From the NCBI GenBank assembly GCA_910585785.1, contig CAJUEV010000005.1, positions 49,803 to 113,802 of the forward strand: 64,000 nt of DNA. Reading direction: 5' to 3'. The notes below the pieces were generated by a model. The model was not told the origin of the DNA. It saw only the letters and a program-made list of their open reading frames with translations, and did no database searches. Of the stretch, positions 25,085 to 33,423 are shown in pieces. This DNA is from an uncultured Christensenella sp. Its GTDB lineage: Bacteria > Bacillota > Clostridia > Christensenellales > Borkfalkiaceae. Made by a program: the position numbers and the translations under genes. How positions within the stretch are numbered: position 1 is the first letter of the stretch; each line of letters opens with the position of its first letter.

Positions 25085-25786
25085 ATGAAAAAATCGGTTT
25101 CAATTTTAATAAGCATATTTTCGGCTGCGCTGATATGTTGCGCGGCTTTCGGTTGCGAGAGCAAAAAAGCGGAAATAACCGTTTCGGAAACGGTTGCGAC
25201 AGCGCCATTTGCAAATATAGAATTAATTGAAAATTCAAACTATAAAAAATTAGAATATATTGAAAAATACAGAACTCTTGAAGCGGAAACAAGCGAAGAA
25301 AGTACGGATTACGATATATTTTTAAAATATTATAACGGCGATTTCAAAACGCTGTGCGACAGTCGGTTTGTTTTGTTAAATCCGAATTGGGGCGAGGAAT
25401 TGTCACCTTGGGAATCGCAACAAAAATTTAATATTTTAGCCGAAGAAATAAATGCCGACAGTGTTAAAAACCCCGTTATAATACAGTCGTTCAATATTTA
25501 CGATAAGCAGTTGAACCGCAGCGAAAATGATTATACGAAGCCCGTTGAGGGAAATTACCCCGGTTCGGTAAAAATATGTATGATATCGGTACCTACTAAA
25601 TTTAAGCGCATAAAAACGATAGCGTTGGAATTCGGCGAGTGGAAAAATACTGAAAGATACGTGTTTACTGATTATATAAATATGTATTCTGACGATGAAT
25701 GTATTGGCACGTGCTATTACGATAATTCCGAAATAAGCGTCGAATGGTTTTTAAATTATTTCAAAAATAATTTAAATTTTAATTGA
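25085..25786 (+). CDS. hypothetical lipoprotein
   Basis: 233 residues with a signal peptide ending in the lipobox AFGC (Cys near residue 24), so it is anchored to the outer face of the membrane. The mature part is rich in Lys, Glu, Asn and Tyr and lower in GC than its neighbours. I recognise no domain. AAAAGGGG lies 6 nt before the ATG. It is paired with another small lipoprotein 9 nt downstream, so they form a two-gene operon from a consensus promoter. The AT-rich composition could reflect recent acquisition. Confidence 0.7.
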   Translation: MKKSVSILISIFSAALICCAAFGCESKKAEITVSETVATAPFANIELIENSNYKKLEYIEKYRTLEAETSEESTDYDIFLKYYNGDFKTLCDSRFVLLNPNWGEELSPWESQQKFNILAEEINADSVKNPVIIQSFNIYDKQLNRSENDYTKPVEGNYPGSVKICMISVPTKFKRIKTIALEFGEWKNTERYVFTDYINMYSDDECIGTCYYDNSEISVEWFLNYFKNNLNFN

Positions 25787-25795
25787 CTGAGTATT

Positions 25796-26293
25796 ATGAA
25801 AGTTAAAAAGCTGATTACAAGTTTAATAATTGCCGTTGCGTCGCTATCTCTGCTTGTTGCCGCTGCCTGCCTTGCAGGTTGCGCGGCAAAACGGGGCGTT
25901 AAGGGCAGACGGATTTTCGGTAATGATGTTAAAGAAATTTCTTTTTCTGAAAGCGATTTTAGCAGTTATATAGGAATAACCGACGATAAAGCAGAAATAG
26001 ACGACATTTTAAACTTTTTTTACGGTTTGGATTTTTATAAAACCGAAAAGGACGAGTTGGATATTTATTTGGATTGCGCGGGCGTTGCGGTTGTTGCGAA
26101 AAATTCGGTAAGTTATATACACGTATATCCTGACGGAACGGTAACGGTTGAAAAATCATACGAGTCGGGCGAATCAACCGAGTATTATTCAACAGAAAAT
26201 AACGCGGTAAATCACGGTGAATTTTTAGAAAAACTCAGAATTGTTAGATTTATATGCGAAAAGAAAGGTTTTGCGCCCGTTATTAAGGGTTAA
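25796..26293 (+). CDS. hypothetical lipoprotein
   Basis: 165 residues with a long hydrophobic signal sequence and lipobox LAGC near residue 29. The mature domain is short, with alternating hydrophobic strands (GVAVVAKNSVSYIHVYPDGTVTVE) suggesting a small beta-sandwich. No family is recognised. Only 9 nt separate it from the preceding lipoprotein gene, and a weak GAG precedes the ATG, so translation may depend on the upstream gene. It ends before a terminator whose loop carries the pyrG -35. Confidence 0.68.
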   Translation: MKVKKLITSLIIAVASLSLLVAAACLAGCAAKRGVKGRRIFGNDVKEISFSESDFSSYIGITDDKAEIDDILNFFYGLDFYKTEKDELDIYLDCAGVAVVAKNSVSYIHVYPDGTVTVEKSYESGESTEYYSTENNAVNHGEFLEKLRIVRFICEKKGFAPVIKG

Positions 26294-26374
26294 AAAATTT
26301 ACGGCAACGCTTGTGTTTGCGGGCGAAACGTAAATTCGAATTTGTATTTTAATATAAACATTTATAATTTTCAG

Positions 26375-26404
26375 GCGGCGTACTCTTGCAATTGCGCCGC
26401 TTTT
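26375..26404 (+). terminator. intrinsic terminator of the lipoprotein operon
   Basis: GCGGCG (26375-26380) pairs with CGCCGC (26395-26400), followed by TTTTG. Confidence 0.7.
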
Positions 26405-26414
26405 GTGTTATAAT
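26386..26414 (+). promoter_or_regulatory. pyrG promoter embedded in the upstream terminator
   Basis: TTGCAA (26386-26391) lies in the loop of the preceding terminator; after 17 bp comes TATAAT (26409-26414). The leader is about 43 nt and contains no terminator, so the attenuation known from Bacillus pyrG is not apparent. Confidence 0.7.
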
Positions 26415-26463
26415 GTCAAGGATTTTTTAAAAGCATAACAAAGGATAATTTCGGGAGAGTTAT

Positions 26464-28083
26464 ATGACAAAGTATATTTTCGTTACGGGCGGAGTTGTTT
26501 CGGGATTGGGTAAGGGAATAACCGCGGCGTCTTTGGGCAGATTGCTTAAATGCAGGGGATACAAAGTCGCTTCGCAAAAACTTGACCCTTATATCAACAT
26601 TGACCCCGGCACGATGAGCCCTTATCAGCACGGCGAAGTTTTCGTTACCGAAGACGGCGCCGAAACCGACCTCGATTTGGGACATTACGAGCGGTTTATA
26701 GACGAAAATCTTAACGAATATTCCAACCTCACGACGGGTAAAGTATATTGGAACGTTTTAAATAAAGAGCGCAACGGCGAATATATGGGACAGACCGTGC
26801 AGGTTATTCCGCACGTCACCAACGAAATTAAGACGTTTATTTACAACGTAGGCAAAACATCCAACGCCGACGTGGTTATAACCGAAATAGGCGGAACGAT
26901 AGGCGACATTGAAAGCCAGCCGTTTATCGAGGCTATACGTCAGGTTGCGCGCGAAGTGGGCAGGGACAACTGCTGCTTTATTCACGTAACCTTGGTGCCC
27001 TATATTTCGGGCTCGGAAGAATTCAAGTCAAAACCCACTCAGCATTCCGTTAAGGAGTTGCAGGGAATGGGAATTAACCCCGACATAATTATTGCGCGCG
27101 TAGATAAGCCTATGCCCGCGGAAGTTCGCGCAAAAATAGCAATGTTCTGCAACGTAGAGCCCGAGTGTTGTATAGAAAATATGACGTTGCCCGTGCTTTA
27201 TCAGTGCCCCATAATGCTGGAAGAAAGCCGTTTTTCGGAAATTGTATGCAAAAGGCTTAAACTTGACCCCCGCGTAATTGACCTTACCGAGTGGAATAAG
27301 ATGTTGGGGCGCATAGCGGCGCGCGACAAAACGGTGAAAATTGCGCTTTGCGGCAAATACGTACAACTGCACGACGCGTATCTTTCGGTAGCGGAAGCGC
27401 TTGCGCACGCAGGGTATGAAAACTCCGCAAAGGTAGAAATAAAATGGGTGGATACGGAAGAACTCACCCGCGAAAACTTTAAAAAAGCGCTTAAAGACGC
27501 GGACGGTATAATAGTGCCGGGCGGCTTCGGCGGACGCGGCGTTGAAGGAATGGTTTTGTGCGCCGAATACGCAAGGGTAAACAACGTGCCTTACTTCGGC
27601 ATATGTCTTGGTATGCAGACGGCGGTTATAGAGTTTGCCCGCAACGTGTTGAAGTACGCGGACGCGAATTCCAGCGAATTCAACCCCGATTCAAAGCATT
27701 GCGTAATAGATATTCTGCCCGACCAGCAGGGTAAAAAATTGGGCGGAACGCTTCGCCGCGGCGCATACCCCTGCGTTTGCCTGGGCGATATTATGAAGAA
27801 CGCCTACGGCGAAAACAACGTATCCGAACGTCACCGCCACAGATACGAGTTCAACAACGATTTCAGGGAAGAAATTCAAAAGGGCGGAATGGTTATTGCG
27901 GGCACGTCGCCCGACGGAACGCTTGTAGAAGCGGTTGAAATACCCAAAAACGATTTTTATATAGGCGTTCAGTTCCACCCCGAATTTAAATCCCGTCCGC
28001 AGTCGGCGCATCCCGTCTTCCGCGAGTTTATAAAAGCGGCGGTAAAGTATATGTCGAAGGGTAAAGCGCCTTCTCGCCAGTAA
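26464..28083 (+). CDS. pyrG: CTP synthase
   Basis: Aminates UTP to CTP using glutamine and ATP. The 539 residues hold the synthetase domain first (KYIFVTGGVVSGLGKGITAASLG P-loop region; DGAETDLDLGHYERF metal site). The class I glutamine amidotransferase follows from about residue 300, with nucleophile Cys in FGICLGMQ and His-x-Glu in VQFHPEFKSRP. GGGAGAG precedes the ATG. It is full length and intact, transcribed from its own promoter and closed by a strong terminator. Confidence 0.97.
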   Translation: MTKYIFVTGGVVSGLGKGITAASLGRLLKCRGYKVASQKLDPYINIDPGTMSPYQHGEVFVTEDGAETDLDLGHYERFIDENLNEYSNLTTGKVYWNVLNKERNGEYMGQTVQVIPHVTNEIKTFIYNVGKTSNADVVITEIGGTIGDIESQPFIEAIRQVAREVGRDNCCFIHVTLVPYISGSEEFKSKPTQHSVKELQGMGINPDIIIARVDKPMPAEVRAKIAMFCNVEPECCIENMTLPVLYQCPIMLEESRFSEIVCKRLKLDPRVIDLTEWNKMLGRIAARDKTVKIALCGKYVQLHDAYLSVAEALAHAGYENSAKVEIKWVDTEELTRENFKKALKDADGIIVPGGFGGRGVEGMVLCAEYARVNNVPYFGICLGMQTAVIEFARNVLKYADANSSEFNPDSKHCVIDILPDQQGKKLGGTLRRGAYPCVCLGDIMKNAYGENNVSERHRHRYEFNNDFREEIQKGGMVIAGTSPDGTLVEAVEIPKNDFYIGVQFHPEFKSRPQSAHPVFREFIKAAVKYMSKGKAPSRQ

Positions 28084-28106
28084 AATTTTTTTGAAATAAT
28101 AATTGT

Positions 28107-28150
28107 CCGTTCCGCCGTTTGGTTTTTGTTTAACTCGGCGGAACGGTTTT
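28107..28150 (+). terminator. intrinsic terminator of pyrG
   Basis: An 11-bp stem (CCGTTCCGCCG 28107-28117, CGGCGGAACGG 28136-28146) is followed by TTTT. Confidence 0.85.
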
Positions 28151-28190
28151 AAAAAAACGGTTTTAAAAATAAAACAACGGAGATGTAAAA

Positions 28191-29375
28191 ATGAATTTCA
28201 ATTCCGAATTTAACAACATTGCAGAAAACTATCTTTTTGCGGAAGTGGCTAAAAGGGCGGGAGGATATTCCGCAAAAAATCCCGATAAAAAAGTATTGAA
28301 ACTCGGCATTGGCGACGTAACTTTGCCGCTTGTGCCGGAAGTTGTAAAAGCGCTGCACGAAGGCGCGGAAGAAATGGCTAAGGCTGAAACCTTCAAAGGT
28401 TACGGTCCTTACGAAGGTTACGAATTTTTAAGACTGAATATTCAAAACTATTATAAACAGCGCGGCGTAACGCTTGCGCTTAACGAAATTTTTGTTTCGG
28501 ACGGCGCAAAATCCGATTTGGGAAATATTTTGGATATTTTTTCGAAAGATAACCGCGTTTTGGTGCCCGACCCTGTATATCCCGTTTACGTTGACACCAA
28601 TCTGATGGCGGGAAGAAAAATAATATACGCAAACGCAACCAAGGACAACGGCTTTTTGCCTATGCCCGACTATAAGACGGACGCTGATATAATTTATATT
28701 TGTTCGCCCAACAATCCCACGGGCGCGGCTTATACGGTGGCGCAACTTAAAGAGTGGGTTGATTACGCAAACAAAAAAGGCGCGATAATACTGTACGACG
28801 CCGCTTACGAGTGCTTTATTTCGGACGAAACATTAGCACGTTCAATTTTTCAGGTTGAGGGCGCGCGGACGTGTGCAATCGAGTTTTGTTCTTTTTCCAA
28901 AACGGCTGGCTTTACGGGTACGCGCTGCGGATATACAATAGTTCCCGCAGAATTGGGCAAAGACGGCTTTAACGCAAACAAAATGTGGCTTCGCCGTCAG
29001 GCTACAAAATTCAACGGCGTGCCGTATATCGTGCAGAAAGGCGCTGCGGCGGTTTTCACAAAACAGGGCTTGAAAGAAATTAACGAAAATATAAAATACT
29101 ATAAAACCAACGCGGAAACCATAGCAAAATGTATGGATTCGTTGGGAATATGGTATACGGGCGGCAAAAACTCGCCCTATATCTGGCTTAAATGTCCCGA
29201 CAATATGGGCAGCTGGCAGTTTTTTGATTTGTTGCTTGAAAAAGCGCAGGTTGTCGGAACGCCCGGCGCCGGCTTCGGCAAAAACGGAGAAGGATATTTT
29301 CGTCTGACGGCGTTTGGCAGCAAAGAAGTTACCAAAGAGGCGACCGAGCGCATTAAAACGCTTTTAACCAAGTAA
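28191..29375 (+). CDS. dapL: LL-diaminopimelate aminotransferase
   Basis: PLP enzyme converting tetrahydrodipicolinate directly to LL-diaminopimelate, bypassing the succinylase and acetylase routes. The 394 residues have the fold type I landmarks GYGPYEGYEFLR, YICSPNNPTGAAY, and the PLP-lysine segment CSFSKTAGFTGTRCGY. Its product is the substrate of DapF encoded at 24169. It is followed 22 nt later by malQ with its own ribosome binding site, perhaps only because the genes are tightly packed. CGGAGAT precedes the ATG. Confidence 0.94.
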   Translation: MNFNSEFNNIAENYLFAEVAKRAGGYSAKNPDKKVLKLGIGDVTLPLVPEVVKALHEGAEEMAKAETFKGYGPYEGYEFLRLNIQNYYKQRGVTLALNEIFVSDGAKSDLGNILDIFSKDNRVLVPDPVYPVYVDTNLMAGRKIIYANATKDNGFLPMPDYKTDADIIYICSPNNPTGAAYTVAQLKEWVDYANKKGAIILYDAAYECFISDETLARSIFQVEGARTCAIEFCSFSKTAGFTGTRCGYTIVPAELGKDGFNANKMWLRRQATKFNGVPYIVQKGAAAVFTKQGLKEINENIKYYKTNAETIAKCMDSLGIWYTGGKNSPYIWLKCPDNMGSWQFFDLLLEKAQVVGTPGAGFGKNGEGYFRLTAFGSKEVTKEATERIKTLLTK

Positions 29376-29397
29376 CTTATTGCAAGGGGGAACACTT

Positions 29398-30903
29398 ATG
29401 AAAAACGTTTTTGAATCCCGCGCCGCGGGCGTGCTTTGCCACGTTTCGTCGCTGTGGGGTGAATACGGCATAGGCTCTTTGGGTAAAGAAGCGTATGAAT
29501 TTGCCGATTTTTTAAAGAGCGCGCGCGTCAAGTATTGGCAGATTTTGCCTCTTGTGCAAACGGGCTACGGCGACAGTCCCTATCAGTCCGTCTGTTGCAG
29601 TTCGGGCAATCCGTATTTTATTGATTTGGAAACGCTTGCAAGCGAAGGGCTTTTGACGGAAGACGAACTTGAAAGTTGTCGCAAGCCCGCGGGCAAGGTG
29701 GATTACGCTTCCCTTTACAATACGCGTTACGCGGTGCTTAAACTTGCCTTTGACCGCTTTGATAAAACGGACGAACAGTTTAAAACGTTTGTGGAAAACG
29801 GAGAATTTGACGATTACGCCCTGTTTATGTCGCTTAAAAGCAGGTACGGCGGCACTTTTAACAACTTTCCCGAAGGTTATAAAAATTTTGAAAGCGACGA
29901 CGTGCAAAAATTCAAGGCGCAAGTTTATCAAACGGACTATCTGTTTTGGCAGTTTTTGCAGTTTGAGTTTTTTAAACAGTGGAAAAAATTAAAAGATTAC
30001 GTAAATTCGCTGGGCATAAAAATAATAGGCGACATTCCGCTTTACGTTGCGTACGGCAGCGCGGACGTGTGGGCGCACCCTAAACTGTTTCAACTTGACG
30101 AAGATTTAAAACCGGTAAAGGTGGCGGGGGTTCCGCCCGATTATTTTTCGGCGACGGGGCAACTTTGGGGCAACCCTCTTTACGATTGGCAGGCAATGGA
30201 GCAGGACGGTTACGTCTGGTGGGTGGACCGCATAAGAAAAGCCGCTTCGCTTTACGACGTTGTCAGGCTTGACCATTTCCGCGGGCTGGATAAATACTAC
30301 GCCGTTCCCGCAGGCGCCGAAACGGCAGCCGTGGGCGAGTGGGAGAACGGACCCAAAGCCAAACTGTTTTTAAAAATCCGCGAGATTCTCGGCGACGTGC
30401 CTATGATTGCGGAGGATTTGGGTATACTTGACGGCGGTGTGGAAAAACTTCGTCTTGCCGCTGGCTTCCCGGGTATGAAAATTGCGTTGTTCGCCTTCAA
30501 CGGTGACGAAAGCAACGCGTATTTGCCGCACAATATGGAAGAAAACTGCGTGGCTTACACGGGTACGCACGATAACGCAACTTGTCTTGGACTGATAAAC
30601 AGGATGAGCGACGAACAATTCAAAGTTTTTAAAAAGCGTTTGCGCGCGGAAATGCGCAAAACGGGGCTGGTTTTACCCTTTGCAACAAGGGAGGAAGCCG
30701 CGTCGGCGCTTGTGGCGCTTACCATTTCTTCGCCTGCGGCTCTGGCGGTAGTTCCCATACAGGATTTGCTTGTTTTGGGCGACGAAGCGAGGATGAACGT
30801 GCCTTCCACAACAAGCGGAAACTGGCAGTTCAGGCTGTCGCGCCGCCCTTCGCGCTATCACGCCGCGGTTATGCGCAGAATGATAAAGGATTTTAACAGA
30901 TAA
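29398..30903 (+). CDS. malQ: 4-alpha-glucanotransferase (amylomaltase)
   Basis: GH77 disproportionating enzyme that moves alpha-1,4-glucan segments between maltodextrins or glycogen-derived chains in the cytoplasm. 501 residues. Catalytic landmarks are the nucleophile Asp in VRLDHFRG, the acid/base Glu in IAEDLG and the stabilising Asp in TGTHDN. The N-terminus SRAAGVLCHVSSLWGEYGIGSLG is typical. The ATG at 29398 is chosen over an in-frame TTG 18 nt upstream because AAGGGGG precedes it at the right distance. No other maltose genes are adjacent. Confidence 0.95.
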   Translation: MKNVFESRAAGVLCHVSSLWGEYGIGSLGKEAYEFADFLKSARVKYWQILPLVQTGYGDSPYQSVCCSSGNPYFIDLETLASEGLLTEDELESCRKPAGKVDYASLYNTRYAVLKLAFDRFDKTDEQFKTFVENGEFDDYALFMSLKSRYGGTFNNFPEGYKNFESDDVQKFKAQVYQTDYLFWQFLQFEFFKQWKKLKDYVNSLGIKIIGDIPLYVAYGSADVWAHPKLFQLDEDLKPVKVAGVPPDYFSATGQLWGNPLYDWQAMEQDGYVWWVDRIRKAASLYDVVRLDHFRGLDKYYAVPAGAETAAVGEWENGPKAKLFLKIREILGDVPMIAEDLGILDGGVEKLRLAAGFPGMKIALFAFNGDESNAYLPHNMEENCVAYTGTHDNATCLGLINRMSDEQFKVFKKRLRAEMRKTGLVLPFATREEAASALVALTISSPAALAVVPIQDLLVLGDEARMNVPSTTSGNWQFRLSRRPSRYHAAVMRRMIKDFNR

Positions 30904-30924
30904 TTAAAAATTATAAATAGCAGT

Positions 30925-30959
30925 CAGCCCCGCCTTTTTAAAAGGCGGGGCTGCTTTTA
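30925..30959. terminator. terminator between convergent malQ and spoIIE
   Basis: CAGCCCCGCCTTTT pairs with AAAAGGCGGGGCTG (30925-30953) and is followed by CTTTTAT on the plus strand. It separates convergent genes. Confidence 0.85.
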
Positions 30960-30983
30960 TGCCGTCAAATTTGACGTAAAATA

Positions 30984-33254
30984 TTAGGTATTGTCAAAAA
31001 TTCTGGTGCAAAGCACCGTCATATCGTCGGTAACGGTATGCCCCGATTTTTCAAGCGCGGCGGCAAGAATTCTGTCCGCAAGGTTTTGCGGATTAAGCGG
31101 CTTCAATTCCTGCAAAAATTCGTACAGGTCGGTTGCGGAAGGGAAGGCGGAAGTTATTCCGTCGCTCATAAATACAACTATATCGCCCGACTTCAACATT
31201 TCGGAACAAACGGTGGGGTGCAGATTGTCCAAAATACCCAGCGGCAGGGAAGAACTTTCCAAAACCTTTATTTCGCCCTCGCGCACAATAATTCCCGCGG
31301 GCGAACCTATTTTTACAAAGTCCGCGCGCCCCGTTTCAAGATTAACCGCGGCAATGTCAATGCAGGTAAATCTTTCGTCGCGGTTAAACGACAGCAGTTT
31401 GTTTATTGTGTTCAAAACGTTGTCTTGCGGCATCTCGGCGCGGTAAAACGCCTCTATAAGCGAAATTGCCGCTTCCGAAACTTTGCGCGCATATTCGCCG
31501 CTGCCCATTCCGTCCGAAAGCGCCATCAAAAAAGAACGTTCGTTAATTCGTATAACCGAATGCGTGTCGCCTGAAACTTTTTCACCGGCTTTAATGGCGT
31601 ACGCAACTCCGAAAGCGGCGTCAAGTCTGGGCGGCGCGCCGAATACAAGGCAGCGTTTTTCGCCGTCGAATTCAATGACGTCGTTTAAAACGTAGCGCCT
31701 TTTCAAGGTTTTTGAAATTGCGTCGGTTATCGCCTTTTTGTTTACTTTGCCAAGCACTACGGCGCATATCTCGCAGCCGTTGTCGCCGCTTATATAAAGT
31801 TCGGGGCAGGAAATTCCGCTTGCTGCCAAAGCCTTTTGCACGCTTTTAACCGCTCCTTCAAACTCGCTTTTGGGGCGTGAAAGGTCTACGGCGCAATTTT
31901 TCATAACTTCGGCAACTCCGCGCGCCTGCTCGGCAAGCAGCTTTCTGCCCGAACGCGCGTTTTCCGTCTCCGTCATATATCTGCGGTACTCCACAAGCAG
32001 CGCGTTTAGTTCGGCAAGCGCTTCGGCGGGGTGGTTGCAGTTTATTGTCAGTTCGGACGGCAAATCAATAAGGTTTACTTTGCCCTTTACGCAGCCCGCG
32101 TCGATAAGTTTTTTATATCCCGTGTAAACGTTGGTGTGTTTGCAGCGGGACTCCTTTTCGCAATTTTTGCAGCATTTTTCACGCATTTCGGCAAAAATCT
32201 TCTCGCGCGAGGCGTCGTCGTTCACGCTTTCGTCCAAAGCGGTGAAGGCGCACTCTATTTCGCGGAACACTTCCGAAATTCTGTAAAGTTTTTCGCTTGT
32301 GCGCCGTCTGTTGCGGTAAACGGCGGTTTCCGTCAAAACTCCTTCCACAAGCAGCCTGCGTTTAAGGTTTTCGTATTTCTCGGTTTTGGGCAGCGACGGC
32401 AAAACGCACGCTAAAAGCAACGCTGCCGCGTAAAGTACTATCAGCGGAACGGCGCAGAAATAACAGTCAGTCAGGTACGAGTATCCCGCAAAAAGAATTG
32501 CGCAAACAGCGCCAGCGCCGAATCTCCCCGCGCCGCAAAATAAAAGCGCGGCGATAGTTATAACTATAAAAGCCGTCATATGTCCCGCGTAAAGCCCGAC
32601 AACGGCGGGCGGAAGGGAGAGGACCACGGAAGAAATAAGCGCCGCGGGCGAGCGGGCAAGCCTGACCGAAAACACCGTAACGGCGGCGGCTACGCAAAAG
32701 TAAAACGCTTGCCCCGTAAGCGAAAACAGCCCCACGCCGCAAACCGTGCAAACCGCGCCTATGCAAACCAGCTCGTCTTCTTTAAGTCGGCAACGTTTCA
32801 GACGGAAAAGGCAGGCGTAAACGGTTTTAAAACAGAAAAAAGCAAATATCACGGTAACGGCGGCGGCGATTCCGCGCAAGATATATTCGTTTTTTATATA
32901 AAAATCCTGCGTGCCCAGCCACGGCGAAAAAATTATGTAGGGAGCAAGCGAAAGTATAACGTAAACTATCGCTTCAAATTTTATTTTTCTGCCCGTACGC
33001 CTGTACAAAAATATTATCACGCTTAAAAAAACCGCTTGAAACAGGCAAATAAGGCTTGTAAAAATATTCAGGTTTACCGCGGAGGCAAGCACGTAAATTA
33101 TGGGCGATGCAAATATGTTTGCGCCGCAAAGCAGCATAGAAAAAAACAGTCCCAACGACAGGGGGACGCCCTTCACGGCGTAGTTGGCGGTCAGCGCCGC
33201 CAAAGCGTATACGGCGTACAAAAGTACGTTTTTTAAGTTTATTTTTAACGGCAT
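30984..33254 (-). CDS. spoIIE: stage II sporulation protein E, membrane PP2C phosphatase
   Basis: SpoIIE dephosphorylates the anti-anti-sigma factor SpoIIAA to activate sigma-F in the forespore, and also takes part in polar septation. The 756 residues have about ten hydrophobic segments in the first 300. A central regulatory part with a Cys cluster (EKCCKNCEKESRCKH) follows, and then a C-terminal PP2C-type domain with LMALSDGMGSGEYARKVSE and VVFMSDGITS. The ATG at 33254 has no good ribosome binding site; instead TAAAAT ends 6 nt before it, a possible leaderless start. It lies at the 3' end of the minus-strand block with mnmG and dnaA, behind a terminator. Confidence 0.95.
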   Translation of the reverse strand: MPLKINLKNVLLYAVYALAALTANYAVKGVPLSLGLFFSMLLCGANIFASPIIYVLASAVNLNIFTSLICLFQAVFLSVIIFLYRRTGRKIKFEAIVYVILSLAPYIIFSPWLGTQDFYIKNEYILRGIAAAVTVIFAFFCFKTVYACLFRLKRCRLKEDELVCIGAVCTVCGVGLFSLTGQAFYFCVAAAVTVFSVRLARSPAALISSVVLSLPPAVVGLYAGHMTAFIVITIAALLFCGAGRFGAGAVCAILFAGYSYLTDCYFCAVPLIVLYAAALLLACVLPSLPKTEKYENLKRRLLVEGVLTETAVYRNRRRTSEKLYRISEVFREIECAFTALDESVNDDASREKIFAEMREKCCKNCEKESRCKHTNVYTGYKKLIDAGCVKGKVNLIDLPSELTINCNHPAEALAELNALLVEYRRYMTETENARSGRKLLAEQARGVAEVMKNCAVDLSRPKSEFEGAVKSVQKALAASGISCPELYISGDNGCEICAVVLGKVNKKAITDAISKTLKRRYVLNDVIEFDGEKRCLVFGAPPRLDAAFGVAYAIKAGEKVSGDTHSVIRINERSFLMALSDGMGSGEYARKVSEAAISLIEAFYRAEMPQDNVLNTINKLLSFNRDERFTCIDIAAVNLETGRADFVKIGSPAGIIVREGEIKVLESSSLPLGILDNLHPTVCSEMLKSGDIVVFMSDGITSAFPSATDLYEFLQELKPLNPQNLADRILAAALEKSGHTVTDDMTVLCTRIFDNT

Positions 33255-33342
33255 AACCCGATTTTATTACTGTACAAGTTAAAAAATTTGTCTTTTAATA
33301 ACCTAATTTGTGTTATTGCGTAGTTTTTTTGAAAATTAAAAT

Positions 33343-33382
33343 AAAAAAGAGGCGCACCCCGCCAAAATAAGCGGTTCGCGCC
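33343..33382 (-). terminator. intrinsic terminator of mnmG
   Basis: On the minus strand GGCGC..CCGC/GCGG..GCGCC (33382-33351) forms a two-part stem followed by TCTTTTTTATTTT. It separates mnmG from spoIIE. Confidence 0.8.
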
Positions 33383-33423
33383 ATAAAATTTACTTTTTTT
33401 ATTAAGTTTTGTATTTTAAATAT

